A stretch of 64,000 bases of DNA from Alphaproteobacteria bacterium (GTDB lineage Bacteria > Pseudomonadota > Alphaproteobacteria > Rhodobacterales > Rhodobacteraceae). Where the stretch lies: the NCBI GenBank assembly GCA_030428355.1, contig JAUIBL010000016.1:1-64000 (forward strand). The letters run 5' to 3'. Position 1 is the first letter of the stretch, and the number at the start of each line of letters is the position of its first letter. Below the pieces are notes generated by a model. The model was not told the origin of the DNA and ran no database searches. It worked only from the letters and a program-made list of their open reading frames with translations. Made by a program: the position numbers and the translations under genes. Below are positions 16,531 to 24,964 of the stretch, piece after piece.

Positions 16531-18198
16531 ATGCCCAACCGTCGCATCCTGTCCATCTGGTTTCCCCGGCTGGCCGCCGAACGCCATATCCGGTGCGACC
16601 CCAATCTGGGGGAGGTGCCCTTTGCCGTGGTGCGCGACGTAGGGCAGGCGCAGGTTCTGGCGTCCCTCTCTCCCTTGGCACAGGCGGCGGGCTTGTACGA
16701 AGGTCAGCCGCTGCGCGATGCCCATGCGATGTGCGCCGACCTGCTCACCCGGCTGTCGAACCCCCATGCCGAGGCGGCGTTTCTGGGCGTGCTGCACCGC
16801 TGGGCGGGCAAGTTCTCGCCTTGGGTCGCGCGCGAAGAACCCGACGTGCTGGTCGTGGATCTGACGGGATGTGCGCATCTTTTCGGCGGTGAGGAACAGC
16901 TTGCGCTTCAGGTCGAACAGGATTGCACCGATCTGGGCCTCTCGGTGCAGCTTGGCATCGCCGACACGCTGGGTGGGGCCTGGGCGCTGGCGCGGTTCGG
17001 TGGCGGGCAGGGGGGGGATCATCATCGCAACGGCGACGCCATCGACCAGGAGGCCCGCGCCACCCGCTCCCGCGCTGGCAAACGGCGGCACTGGGAACGC
17101 GGCGGTGCGGCCCCTGCGGTCACGCTCGCCCCGGTGCAGGCGCGCGCGCGCATCGCGGCTCCGGGCAAGACCTATGACGCGCTGGCCCCTCTGCCGATTG
17201 CGGCGCTGCGGCTTGAGCAACACACGATGGCGCAACTCTCGCGCCTTGGCCTGCGCGGGGTGAAAGACCTGGTCGCGCAACCCCGCGCCGGGCTGGCCCG
17301 CCGGTTCGGGCGCGGGCTGGTGGCGCGGCTCGATCAGGCGCTGGGTGCGCTGCCCGAACCCGTCAGCCCGGCGCCACCCCCCGACCGCTTTGCCACCCGC
17401 ATGAGCCTGCCCGATCCCATTGGTCTGGAAGACGACGTGATGGCGGCCATCGACTGGATGCTGCCCCGGCTCTGCGAGGCGCTGCGCAAGAAGGGACGTG
17501 GCGCGCGCACGCTCCGGTTCGAGGCGTATCGCGCCGATGGCACGATGCAGTGGATGAATGTCACGATGGCCAAACCTTCGGACGATCCCCACCACATCCG
17601 CCCGCTGCTGCGGCTCAAGATCGAGGATCTGGATGCGGGTTACGGCATCGACATGCTGCGGCTCGAAGCCGTGCTGCACGAACCCATCCACCTGCGCACC
17701 GCGTCGGGCCATCTCGAGGCGGCCGAGGCGGGCCGTGCGCGTATGGCCGGGCCGAAACCCGGATCGCTGGATACGTTGATCGGGCGGCTGGGCACACGGC
17801 TCGGGGTCGAGGCGATCACCCGCGTGCAGCCTGCCGACAGCCACATCCCGGACAAGACATGGATCACCGTGGCCGCAGCTTGGTCCGACCCGGTGACGGA
17901 CTGGCCCCGCCCCACCAAACCGCGCCCGCTGCGGATGTGGGCACCAGAGCCGGTGATGATCCCGGACGTGCCGCGCCTTCCTGACGTGTTTCGCTGGCGT
18001 GGCAGGGATCACAGGGTCCACAGTACCCGTGGCCCCGAACGCATCGCGCCGGAATGGTGGCTGGATGATCCCGCATGGCGCAGCGGCCAGCGCGACTATT
18101 GGGACGTGATCACCGCCGACGGACTACGCCTGTGGCTCTTCTACGCCCACGGCGCGTCGAAATCCTCGGGGTGGTTCTGTCAGGGGGCCTTTGCGTAA
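16531..18198 (+). CDS. imuB: ImuB-type Y-family DNA polymerase-like protein (mutasome subunit)
   Basis: 555 residues. ImuB is a Y-family-like protein without polymerase activity that joins ImuA and DnaE2 in SOS-induced error-prone repair and binds the beta clamp. The opening MPNRRILSIWFPRLAAER and the palm-like segment EEPDVLVVDLTGCAHLFGGEEQL are typical. Only D (in VVDLTG) of the usual catalytic acids is obvious, as expected for ImuB. The finger/HhH part (LRLEQHTMAQLSRLGLRGVKDLV) and a long C-terminal region ending SKSSGWFCQGAFA follow. The LexA box just upstream predicts DNA-damage induction. Neither imuA nor dnaE2 lies beside it, which is unusual because they commonly form one operon. Confidence 0.9.
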   Translation: MPNRRILSIWFPRLAAERHIRCDPNLGEVPFAVVRDVGQAQVLASLSPLAQAAGLYEGQPLRDAHAMCADLLTRLSNPHAEAAFLGVLHRWAGKFSPWVAREEPDVLVVDLTGCAHLFGGEEQLALQVEQDCTDLGLSVQLGIADTLGGAWALARFGGGQGGDHHRNGDAIDQEARATRSRAGKRRHWERGGAAPAVTLAPVQARARIAAPGKTYDALAPLPIAALRLEQHTMAQLSRLGLRGVKDLVAQPRAGLARRFGRGLVARLDQALGALPEPVSPAPPPDRFATRMSLPDPIGLEDDVMAAIDWMLPRLCEALRKKGRGARTLRFEAYRADGTMQWMNVTMAKPSDDPHHIRPLLRLKIEDLDAGYGIDMLRLEAVLHEPIHLRTASGHLEAAEAGRARMAGPKPGSLDTLIGRLGTRLGVEAITRVQPADSHIPDKTWITVAAAWSDPVTDWPRPTKPRPLRMWAPEPVMIPDVPRLPDVFRWRGRDHRVHSTRGPERIAPEWWLDDPAWRSGQRDYWDVITADGLRLWLFYAHGASKSSGWFCQGAFA

Positions 18199-18216
18199 CG
18201 CCGATGCGGCCCGCCC

Positions 18217-18972
18217 TCAGGTGTCGCGCATTGATGCGGCGGTGTTGCTGATGACGATCTTGCGGCGCATGTCGTTTGCAAAACTCACCCTCAGCGCGCT
18301 GCCGATTGCGGGATGATCCTCGTCCAGACGTTCGACCTTTGGCGTCTCGACGCGCCAGACCCGCGATGGAGCGCTGAGCGTGACCGTGGCCGAGGCCATG
18401 TCGTCCCCAAGGAACGACATCTCTCCGACATAGTGCTTCGGACGCAGATCGGCGATCACGCGATCATCCACCACGACCGACGCGGCACCATGGGCTACAT
18501 AGGTCAGGAACTCCGGCCGCTGACCCTGCCGCGTCAGCACAGTGCCGTCCGGCAGGTCTTCCCATCGGCCCATGTCCAGCAAGGCGCGGCACTTGCTGGG
18601 CGACAAGCCCACCAGATGTTCGGAGAGAAACGCCTCTTCCTCTTCCGAGAATTTCGCGTTCCGATCCCTGCGCCACAGCAGGTAAAGCTGCCCGGTGTTC
18701 ACCAGAAGCAACAGCCCTTCCCAGAACACGCCCACGGGATTGCGCAGCCAGAACAGATCATAGGCGATCCCGGTCAGAGCCGACGCGATGACCAGCAGAC
18801 GCAGCAGCGAAATGTCCCGCATCATCATGGAGATGACGAGAAGCACATACGACAGATGACCAACGAAACCGCCGACCGAAAAAGCCGAGTCTATCCAATA
18901 TTCCAAGAGGGGCAGGTCTTTCAGAACAGAAACATGCCCCCCGATGGTATGTGGAGCGGTGGCATCCGGCAA
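18217..18972 (-). CDS. Popeye-like membrane protein with cyclic-nucleotide-binding fold
   Basis: 251 residues, probably from a TTG start; no ATG or GTG is available before the conserved part, and no strong ribosome site is seen. Three membrane helices (residues ~30-100: GHLSYVLLVISMMM, LLRLLVIASALTGIAYDLF, GVFWEGLLLLVNTGQLYLLW) are followed by a cytoplasmic domain with a cNMP-binding-like beta roll (DGTVLTRQGQRPEFLTYVAHG, DLRPKHYVGEMSFLG, SATVTLSAPSRVWRVETPKV). The order helices-then-roll matches Popeye-domain proteins, which bind cAMP in animals. The phosphate-binding cassette of CRP (GE-x6-R-A) is changed: GEMSFLGDDMASATV keeps GE but not the Arg. The ligand is unknown. Confidence 0.75.
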   Translation of the reverse strand: MPDATAPHTIGGHVSVLKDLPLLEYWIDSAFSVGGFVGHLSYVLLVISMMMRDISLLRLLVIASALTGIAYDLFWLRNPVGVFWEGLLLLVNTGQLYLLWRRDRNAKFSEEEEAFLSEHLVGLSPSKCRALLDMGRWEDLPDGTVLTRQGQRPEFLTYVAHGAASVVVDDRVIADLRPKHYVGEMSFLGDDMASATVTLSAPSRVWRVETPKVERLDEDHPAIGSALRVSFANDMRRKIVISNTAASMRDT

Positions 18973-19051
18973 ATGCTATTGTTGGCCCGAACCGAATTCT
19001 CCCAAGGCCGCAAGGGTTCACAAAAGCTTAAAGGGTCCGGTGCGGTCCTAT

Positions 19052-19087
19052 TGTTTCGCGCGCGAAACATTGGGTCCGAACCGGACC
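19052..19087. repeat. Two adjacent palindromes between the 60-aa gene and the Popeye-like gene
   Basis: TGTTTCGCG/CGCGAAACA is an 18-bp perfect palindrome at 19052-19069. GGTCCG-AAC-CGGACC follows at 19073-19087. The second one is the first hairpin met by transcription leaving the 60-residue gene and may terminate it. The first belongs to the TTTCG/CGAAA palindromes seen elsewhere in the window. Confidence 0.65.
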
Positions 19088-19117
19088 TTTCCCGTGTTCC
19101 GTCACAGGCGGGGCGCG

Positions 19118-19300
19118 TCAGCTTTCGTTGGCTCCACGCAGCCTGCGGATGCTGCCCCGGATCGCCCGCCAGTTTTCCGCTTCTTCCGCGTTGCCGGCCG
19201 ACGTGAACTCTTGCTCTTTCCGGGCCGCTTCGTATTCCGCACGATCACCGCGCACACGGTAGAGCGCATGTGCGATCTCGCTTGCTTTCATGGCATCCAT
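19118..19300 (-). CDS. Small conserved hypothetical protein (60 aa)
   Basis: A 60-residue protein starting MDAMKASEIAHALYRV, chosen because a near-perfect GGAGG ribosome site lies five bases before this ATG; the longer frame upstream has no such site. The sequence is charged and helical (RGDRAEYEAARKEQEFTSAGNAEEAENWRAIRGSIRRLRGANES, core shown by its first and last parts), with no membrane segment. I recall similar small proteins in Rhodobacterales but no function. Palindromes bracket the gene on both sides (19052-19087 and 19450-19470). Confidence 0.72.
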   Translation of the reverse strand: MDAMKASEIAHALYRVRGDRAEYEAARKEQEFTSAGNAEEAENWRAIRGSIRRLRGANES

Positions 19301-19449
19301 GGGGTCCTCCTTTGCTGCCTCGGCGATACGCTGCGCAAAGGGCCTTTCCCGTCCTGTCGTCAGAGCCTTCGGGCCTTGGCCCCGCACTCCGGTCATCACC
19401 GAGGGACCGACAGCATACCTCTTTTGCGCGTTTCGATCAAATCGGCGCA

Positions 19450-19470
19450 CCGGTTTCGCTGCGAAACCGG
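19450..19470. repeat. Palindrome with CGAAA arms
   Basis: CCGGTTTCG-CTG-CGAAACCGG, a 9-bp stem and 3-base loop in the intergenic region between two divergent genes (60-aa gene and DUF2794 gene). It cannot be a simple 3' terminator for either. It resembles the palindromes at 30597 and 38378. Confidence 0.6.
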
Positions 19471-19569
19471 CATGAGGCGGCCCGCCGCCCGTCGATGAAT
19501 TTGCAACGCCACTGTGGACGGCCTGTCAAAACGCTTGATTTACCTGACGGCCTGCACACATCATGAGAT

Positions 19570-19911
19570 ATGAACAGTATCACGCCGTTCCCGACAGAGT
19601 TTTCCGCGCCCGACCAGGTGGCCTTTCACCGGACCGAGCTGAACGTGATTTTGTCGCTGTATGGCAGGATGGTCGCCGCCGGGGAATGGCGCGATTACGG
19701 GATTTCCACGCTCAAGGACATGGCCGTGTTCTCGGTCTTCCGCCGCACCGCCGAGAACCCGCTCTACCGCATCGAAAAGCATCCCAAGCTGCGCAACCGG
19801 CAGGGGCAATATGTCGTGATCGGCATGGATGGGCAGGTGCTCAAGCGGGGGCATGATCTGCGGACGGTGCTGCGGGTGCTGGAACGCAAATTGATCCGCG
19901 CGGTCGAATAA
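19570..19911 (+). CDS. DUF2794 domain-containing protein
   Basis: 113 residues, the family's usual size. The sequence runs from FHRTELNVILSLYGRMVAAGEWRDYGIS through AVFSVFRRTAENPLYRIEK to a basic C-terminal helix (RTVLRVLERKLIRAVE). DUF2794 is widespread in alphaproteobacteria and its function is unknown. It is soluble, with no signal peptide. The gene is 41 bases upstream of zapE on the same strand and probably shares its transcript, but this gives no functional clue. Confidence 0.88.
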   Translation: MNSITPFPTEFSAPDQVAFHRTELNVILSLYGRMVAAGEWRDYGISTLKDMAVFSVFRRTAENPLYRIEKHPKLRNRQGQYVVIGMDGQVLKRGHDLRTVLRVLERKLIRAVE

Positions 19912-19952
19912 CGCCTCTCCACAATTCGTGTCGGACACGGTAATCGGCAGGC

Positions 19953-21011
19953 ATGACGACCTTGCCCGAGATATACGCCGCGCGCGTGGCTGACGGATCG
20001 CTGACCCGCGATCCCGCACAGGAAGCGGCGCTGCCTGAGTTCGAGCGCATCCGCGCCGCGCTGGCCGAGCCGGTGAAGAAGGGGCTGTTCCGCAAGGCCC
20101 CGGAGCCACCCAAGGGGTTGTATCTCTGGGGTGGGGTCGGGCGCGGCAAGTCGATGCTCATGGATCTCTTCGTCACCAGTCTGAGCGTCCCGGCCCGGCG
20201 GGTGCATTTCCATGCCTTCATGCAGGAGATCCACGCCGCCATTCACAAGGCCCGGCAGGACGGTGTCGAGGACGCGATCAAGCCAGTGGCGAAATCGGTG
20301 TCGGATTCGGTGCGGTTGCTGGCCTTCGACGAAATGCAGATCACCGACATCACCGACGCGATGATCGTCGGGCGGCTGTTTGAAAAGCTGTTCGCTGCGG
20401 GCGTTGTGGTGGTGACCACGTCGAACCGGGTGCCGGATGATCTTTACAAGGATGGTCTGAACCGCCAGATTTTCCTGCCCTTCATCGACATGCTCAAGAC
20501 CCGCATGGTGGTGCATGAACTGGCGTCACCCACCGATTACCGGCAGGATCGGCTGGCGGGGGCGCAGGTCTATTTCACGCCGAACGATGCGGCGGCCAAG
20601 GACGAGATCAACCGCATCTGGCAGGAGCTGACAGGCGGTGAGCAGCACAGTCTGACGCTGCATGTGCAGGGCCGCCAGATCGAGTTGCCGCGTTTTCACA
20701 ACAGTGTGGCGCGGGCGAAGTTCTATGACCTGTGCGGACGCATGCTGGGACCTGCGGATTATCTTGCGCTGGCCGATGCGGTGCGGGTGCTGATCATCGA
20801 GGACATCCCGCGCCTGAGCCGGAGCAATTTCAACGAGGCCAAGCGTTTTGTCACGCTGATCGACGCTTTGTACGAGGCGAAGGTGCGCTTGATCGTGTCG
20901 GCCGCTGCGGAACCCGAGATGCTGTATATCGAAGGGGCGGGGACGTTCGAATTCGAGCGCACGGCGAGCCGCCTGCGCGAGATGCAGGCCGAAGGCTGGG
21001 GCGAGGCGTAA
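19953..21011 (+). CDS. zapE: Cell division protein ZapE (AFG1-like ATPase)
   Basis: 352 residues, as expected for ZapE/AFG1 (~360). Walker A is GGVGRGKSMLMD (residues ~65-76), Walker B is LLAFDEMQITDI (near 125), and sensor-1 TTSNRVPDDLYKDGLNRQIFLPFI follows near residue 160. In E. coli ZapE is a Z-ring-associated ATPase; mitochondrial AFG1 relatives act in protein quality control. It is cytoplasmic and peripheral to the membrane. It follows the DUF2794 gene. The hairpin just after its stop has its T tract on the opposite strand, so it serves the other direction better. Confidence 0.93.
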   Translation: MTTLPEIYAARVADGSLTRDPAQEAALPEFERIRAALAEPVKKGLFRKAPEPPKGLYLWGGVGRGKSMLMDLFVTSLSVPARRVHFHAFMQEIHAAIHKARQDGVEDAIKPVAKSVSDSVRLLAFDEMQITDITDAMIVGRLFEKLFAAGVVVVTTSNRVPDDLYKDGLNRQIFLPFIDMLKTRMVVHELASPTDYRQDRLAGAQVYFTPNDAAAKDEINRIWQELTGGEQHSLTLHVQGRQIELPRFHNSVARAKFYDLCGRMLGPADYLALADAVRVLIIEDIPRLSRSNFNEAKRFVTLIDALYEAKVRLIVSAAAEPEMLYIEGAGTFEFERTASRLREMQAEGWGEA

Positions 21012-21013
21012 GC

Positions 21014-21041
21014 CAAAAAAAGAGGTCCCGAAGGACCTCTT
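21014..21041 (-). terminator. Strong terminator for a leftward transcript
   Basis: Stem AAGAGGTCC/GGACCTCTT (21020-21028 and 21033-21041) with a CGAA loop. On the minus strand it is followed by a run of T residues, so it terminates leftward transcription. On the plus strand, after zapE, the A run is upstream of the stem and no T tract follows. Confidence 0.85.
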
Positions 21042-21195
21042 AGGCTGCTCGATATTTCTCGCCTGTGTTCAGGTCCTTGCTATACCCTACGTCGATGGTG
21101 GCGCGAGGGAGCGCCCGAGGGGTCTTCGAGGTCTTGGTGGTCGTTTCGTGCGGTGTTCTCGAACGCCAAGAGGCCTGAAAAAGCCAAGGTCGCAG
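21040..21195 (-). other. Possible short coding remnant or small RNA in the 21.01-21.36 kb interval
   Basis: The 350 bases between zapE and the LysM gene hold no ordinary gene. On the minus strand a 51-codon open stretch lies between stops at 21196-21198 and 21040-21042. Its last part reads HETTTKTSKTPRALPRATI, then DVGYSKDLNTGEKYRAA, which looks like protein (basic, sensible codons), and its stop codon sits exactly at the terminator stem. No ATG, GTG or TTG exists in this frame. Another minus frame (21080-21304, starting MLTGANHYGTTVPDF) is open for 74 codons but looks less protein-like. It could be the 3' end of a decayed gene, a frameshifted small gene, or a small RNA with the terminator as its end. 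Confidence 0.35.
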
Positions 21196-21361
21196 TTACT
21201 TGGGTACTCAATAACACCTGAACATCCCCCGTTCCGTGGTCACTTTGAAAGCAAGTCACGAAGTCTGGCACTGTTGTGCCATAGTGATTCGCACCGGTCA
21301 ACATTTAGGTGAGGTACGGTTGTCTTTTTCCAACTGTAGCGCGAACGCCCAGATGTTGCGG

Positions 21362-22003
21362 TCAGGGTGTGGGCAGTTTCAGCACCATTCCGGGCTTCAG
21401 GCTGTCCGGGCTGGTGAGAATGTTCGTGTTGTGCCGAAAGATCTCGGAGGACATCGTCGTGTCGCCGTAGACTTCCTTGGCGATGCTGAGCAGCGTGTCG
21501 CCGGGACGTACGAAATAGGCCCCGGTCGACGGAAGGCGCGGGGCGCTGACGGGCCGGATTTCGGTCACCTGTGGTGCGGTGGTCGGCGCGGCGGTGCTGT
21601 TTGCGATGCTGCGCTGGACGACGCTGTGCAGGAGGCTACCGGGCTGACCGGGTGCCGGGGCTTCGCCTGTCGTGACGGATTTCAGGTTTGAAATGGCGCT
21701 GAATGTCATGTCGCGCAGATTGGTCGGCTGGTCGTCAGCTTGATTGGTGGTGGCAAGCTGCGGTATCGGTGTCGGAACCTGCACCGGGGCGGGGGCCACG
21801 ACAGGTGTCACCTCGGGAGCGGGTGGGGGCGTCAGAGGGTCGGCCACCCGTGTGACAGTGCTCGAGGGTTCCGGTTCGAATGTCGATTGCGCGTTGCGGG
21901 GCGAGCCCGGCTGAAACACGATCAGCACGATGGTCAGCGCAATGAAGGCGGTACCCATCAGGCCCATGCGGATGTAACCGGCGCTGTTTGAGGTCTGCAT
22001 CAT
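21362..22003 (-). CDS. Membrane-anchored LysM domain protein
   Basis: 213 residues. One membrane helix near the N-terminus (YIRMGLMGTAFIALTIVLIVF) is followed by a long Pro/Ala/Thr-rich linker (residues ~45-150) and a C-terminal LysM motif (YFVRPGDTLLSIAKEVYGDT to LKPGMVLKLP). It is probably a periplasmic peptidoglycan-binding protein tethered to the inner membrane. Its ATG overlaps the stop of the rhodanese-like gene by four bases, so the two are coupled. The function of the pair is unknown; an envelope role is inference from LysM and the signal peptide next door. Confidence 0.87.
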   Translation of the reverse strand: MMQTSNSAGYIRMGLMGTAFIALTIVLIVFQPGSPRNAQSTFEPEPSSTVTRVADPLTPPPAPEVTPVVAPAPVQVPTPIPQLATTNQADDQPTNLRDMTFSAISNLKSVTTGEAPAPGQPGSLLHSVVQRSIANSTAAPTTAPQVTEIRPVSAPRLPSTGAYFVRPGDTLLSIAKEVYGDTTMSSEIFRHNTNILTSPDSLKPGMVLKLPTP

Positions 22004-22584
22004 TGTCCCACCGAGATGTTGAGGCCAAGCGCGCTCCAGGTGGATGCGCCGCCGCGGTAATACTTGATCTTGGCAGGCGGATAGCCCGCCCCAAGAAGAT
22101 GCCGGATCGCATCGCGCGCTGTGCTATCGTCGGGGCCATTGCCGAAGATCACGAGGCTGAACGCCCCGGCAAAGCTGGGCGCGGTTTCGGGATTGCTGAC
22201 CCCAAGCGCCGAAAGAAGATCGGTGCGGTACGGGTTGTCGGGCTGAAACGTCGCCAGCGGCACGTTGACCGACCCCGGCACGGAGCCTGAGGAAAAAGTG
22301 CCGGGCATCCGGACATCGACCAGAAGTCCGGTTCCGGTGCTGACGGCGTTCTGCAGAAAGGCGATCACCTCGAGTTCGCCCAGCGTTTCGACGCCGGGGG
22401 CGATGGAGATCGGTTGGATGCAGGAGGACGGGCAGGATGGACCGCTGCGGGTCACGGTCATTTCGACGCCATTGAGGCTGAAGGCAAACGTCGTTGCGCC
22501 CTCCGTGATTGCGGAGGACTGAGCAACCAACGGGCTGCCTGCGGCAAGACCTGCCGCAATGACGGCGCGCCGTACTGATACCAT
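22000..22584 (-). CDS. Exported rhodanese-like protein lacking the catalytic cysteine
   Basis: 194 residues from the ATG after AGGTGGCGAC; the signal peptide (MVSVRRAVIAAGLAAGSPLVAQS) starts there. The rhodanese fold is visible in GLLVDVRMPGTFSSGSVPGSVNVPL and YYRGGASTWSALGL. The active-site loop reads LVIFGNGPDDSTARDA, with no cysteine where rhodaneses carry it, so sulfur transfer is unlikely. Two other cysteines lie in a CPSSC motif near residue 55, outside the fold, and resemble a disulfide or thiol-redox pair. It is coupled to the downstream LysM gene. Confidence 0.82.
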   Translation of the reverse strand: MVSVRRAVIAAGLAAGSPLVAQSSAITEGATTFAFSLNGVEMTVTRSGPSCPSSCIQPISIAPGVETLGELEVIAFLQNAVSTGTGLLVDVRMPGTFSSGSVPGSVNVPLATFQPDNPYRTDLLSALGVSNPETAPSFAGAFSLVIFGNGPDDSTARDAIRHLLGAGYPPAKIKYYRGGASTWSALGLNISVGQ

Positions 22585-22664
22585 GTCGCCACCTATCCGT
22601 CTCGCTTGCGCGGACACTGCTCTTTTTTAGGCAATATATAGGCAGTTCAGAGCATTTGGGTCAA

Positions 22665-22695
22665 TATAAAGTGACCTGAACGCGAGTCAGGTCAC
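22665..22695 (-). terminator. Terminator of the accD-folC operon
   Basis: Stem GTGACCTGA-N7-TCAGGTCAC (22671-22679 and 22687-22695), overlapping the folC stop codon, followed on the minus strand by TTTATATT. This is consistent with an intrinsic terminator, though the T run is interrupted. Confidence 0.7.
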
Positions 22696-23969
22696 CCGAT
22701 CTGGCGCAAAACGTGACCGGCAAGATAGAGCGATCCGCAGATCAGGACCCGCGCCTGTGGCTGGGTTTCCGCGATCTGGCGCAGGGCGCTTTCGACACTT
22801 TCGGCTTGTGTGGCGGTCAGACCGACATCCCGTGCGGCGGTTTCGGTGTCTGCGGCGCTGAGCGTGTTGGTCTCTCCGGGGATGGAAATGGCAGTCAGGT
22901 GGTCGGCCACACCCGCCAAGGGGCGCAGGTAGCCGCGCACGTCCTTGGTGTTGAGCATGCCGCAGATCAGGTAGGTCGGGCGCTTGGTCAGGCCGCGCAA
23001 ATGCAGGGCCAGCGCCTCGCCCGCCGCCGGGTTGTGGCCGCCGTCGAGCCAGAGGTCGGTTTGCGGGGCAAGGTCGTTCAGCGATGTGCCCTTGAGGTGC
23101 TGCATGCGGGCGGGCCAGTATGCATTCTGCACCGCGCCGTCAAAGGCCGCTTCGGGCATGTTCAGATGGCGCAGCGCGGCAAGGGCTGCGCCTGCGTTCT
23201 GGACCTGGTGCTGGCCGGGCAGGTTCGGCAGGTCGAGGTCGAGCAGGCCGGTTTCGTCCTGATAGACCAGCCGTCCGCGGTCCTCGGACACGTGCCAGTG
23301 CTGGCCATAGGCGAGCAAGGGCGCGCCGAGCCGCGCGGCCTGTGCCTCAATCACCTCCATCGCATCTTCGTGCTGTGGTCCGACAACGCAGGGCACGCCG
23401 CGTTTGATGATCCCGGCCTTTTCTCCCGCGATCTTGGCGATTGTGTCGCCCAGAAAGCTTTCGTGGTCCATCGACACCGGGGTGATGATCGTCAGCGCGG
23501 GCTGGTCGATCACGTTGGTGGCGTCGAGCCGCCCGCCAAGGCCAACCTCAAGCAATGTGTAGTCGGCGGGCGTTTGGGCAAAGGCCAGCAAAGCGGCGCA
23601 GGTGGTGATTTCGAAATAGGTGATGTTGGCGCCGTCATTGGCGCGGTAGCATTCGTCCAGCACCTCGGTCAGGTGCGCCTCGGTGATCAGCTCACCGGCA
23701 AGGCGGATGCGTTCGTGAAAGCGCGCGAGATGCGGCGAGGTATAGGCGTGGACGGTTTTGCCAGCGGCTTCGAGCCCGGCGCGGATCATCGCCTGTGTCG
23801 ATCCCTTGCCATTGGTTCCGGCGATGTGGATCACCGGGGGCAGCTTGCGTTCCGGATTGTCGAGCGCGTTGAGCAGCGTCCAGACGCGGTCAAGGGTGAG
23901 GTCGATCACCTTGGGATGCAGGGACATCATCCGATCCAGGATGAGGTCCGACCCGATTTTGTTGTTCAT
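22692..23969 (-). CDS. folC: Bifunctional folylpolyglutamate synthase / dihydrofolate synthase
   Basis: 425 residues, normal for FolC. It adds glutamate to dihydropteroate to make dihydrofolate and then polyglutamylates folates in the cytoplasm. The Mur-ligase-type P-loop is [15 protein letters not shown] (residues ~47-62). Further marks are [36 protein letters not shown] near residue 150, and the C-terminal [15 protein letters not shown] near residue 310. The start overlaps the accD stop by four bases. Pairing of folC with accD is a common bacterial arrangement. Confidence 0.96.
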   Translation of the reverse strand: MNNKIGSDLILDRMMSLHPKVIDLTLDRVWTLLNALDNPERKLPPVIHIAGTNGKGSTQAMIRAGLEAAGKTVHAYTSPHLARFHERIRLAGELITEAHLTEVLDECYRANDGANITYFEITTCAALLAFAQTPADYTLLEVGLGGRLDATNVIDQPALTIITPVSMDHESFLGDTIAKIAGEKAGIIKRGVPCVVGPQHEDAMEVIEAQAARLGAPLLAYGQHWHVSEDRGRLVYQDETGLLDLDLPNLPGQHQVQNAGAALAALRHLNMPEAAFDGAVQNAYWPARMQHLKGTSLNDLAPQTDLWLDGGHNPAAGEALALHLRGLTKRPTYLICGMLNTKDVRGYLRPLAGVADHLTAISIPGETNTLSAADTETAARDVGLTATQAESVESALRQIAETQPQARVLICGSLYLAGHVLRQIG

Positions 23970-24898
23970 GATGTCTGATCAGCAGGGGCCGGTTGGATCG
24001 GCGTTGTGTCGGCTGGTCCGGGGGCGGGCAGATCGCCTGCGACGGGGGGTGGCATGTGCATGAGCATGCGGATGATCTGCACCAGTTCCTCGCGCATCTT
24101 GCGGCGGTCGGTGACGCGGTCGAGCATGCCGTGCTCCAGCAGGTATTCGGCGCGTTGGAAGCCTTCGGGCAGCTTTTCGCGGATCGTCTGTTCGATCACG
24201 CGGGGACCGGCGAAACAGATCAGCGCGCCGGGTTCGGCGATCTGGATGTCGCCCAGCATCGCGTAGGACGCGGTCACGCCGCCTGTCGTCGGATGGGTCA
24301 GGACGACGATATAGGGCAGGTTCGCCTCTTTCAGCATCTGCACGGCGACGGTGGTGCGGGGCATCTGCATCAGGCTCAGGATGCCTTCCTGCATGCGCGC
24401 GCCACCGGCAGCGGAAAACAGCACAAGCGGGCGGCGGAGTTCGACGGCTTTTTCTGCAGCGGCGATGATCGCGTTGCCGACATACATGCCCATGGAGCCT
24501 GCCATGAAGCTGAAATCCTGCGCGGCGGCGACAATGGGTGTCCGGCCGATTTCGCCGGTTGCGACGAGCATCGCCTCTTTTTCGCCGGTGGCTTTCTGCG
24601 CGGCCTTCATGCGTTCGGGATATTTCTTCTGGTCGCGGAATTGCAGCGGGTCGGCCAGCGGTTCGGGGACCGAGACTTCGGTGAAGATGCCGCCGTCGAA
24701 CAGGCCCTGAAACCGTTCGCGCGGGGTGATGTTCATGTGGTGACCGCAATTGGAGCAGACGTTGAGATTGTCCGACATTTCGCGGTGGAACAGCATGGTG
24801 CCACACTCGTCGCACTTGACCCAGAGGTTCTCGGGGATTTCGCGGCGCGAAAAGATCGAGTTGATCCGGGGTCGGACGTAGTTGGTGATCCAGTTCAT
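23966..24898 (-). CDS. accD: Acetyl-CoA carboxylase carboxyltransferase subunit beta
   Basis: 310 residues, standard length. With AccA it transfers the carboxyl group from carboxybiotin to acetyl-CoA, the first step of fatty acid synthesis. The N-terminal zinc ribbon is CDECGTML plus CSNCGHH (residues ~27-52). The carboxyltransferase core shows [36 protein letters not shown], and [16 protein letters not shown] with the oxyanion glycines. A Pro-rich tail ends the protein. folC follows with a four-base overlap. Confidence 0.97.
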   Translation of the reverse strand: MNWITNYVRPRINSIFSRREIPENLWVKCDECGTMLFHREMSDNLNVCSNCGHHMNITPRERFQGLFDGGIFTEVSVPEPLADPLQFRDQKKYPERMKAAQKATGEKEAMLVATGEIGRTPIVAAAQDFSFMAGSMGMYVGNAIIAAAEKAVELRRPLVLFSAAGGARMQEGILSLMQMPRTTVAVQMLKEANLPYIVVLTHPTTGGVTASYAMLGDIQIAEPGALICFAGPRVIEQTIREKLPEGFQRAEYLLEHGMLDRVTDRRKMREELVQIIRMLMHMPPPVAGDLPAPGPADTTPIQPAPADQTS

Positions 24899-24964
24899 GC
24901 AGTGCGGCTCCCGTCACCCTGTCTTGGCTGGATGTGATCTAAGGCCTATTCCATGGAAATGCAA

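Noticed and set aside
16393-18021. A 542-codon open frame on the minus strand
   Set aside because: It is antisense to imuB, whose protein matches its family from end to end and has an SOS box; the antisense product is His/Arg/Gln-rich noise.
16023-18021. An imuA gene next to imuB
   Set aside because: No RecA-like or ImuA motif appears on either strand in this interval.
22713-23978. A 421-codon open frame on the plus strand
   Set aside because: It is antisense to folC, and no motif or ribosome site supports it.
23979-24917. A 312-codon minus-strand frame in another phase across accD
   Set aside because: The accD reading has zinc ribbon and core motifs; the other is an Arg/Pro-rich shadow.
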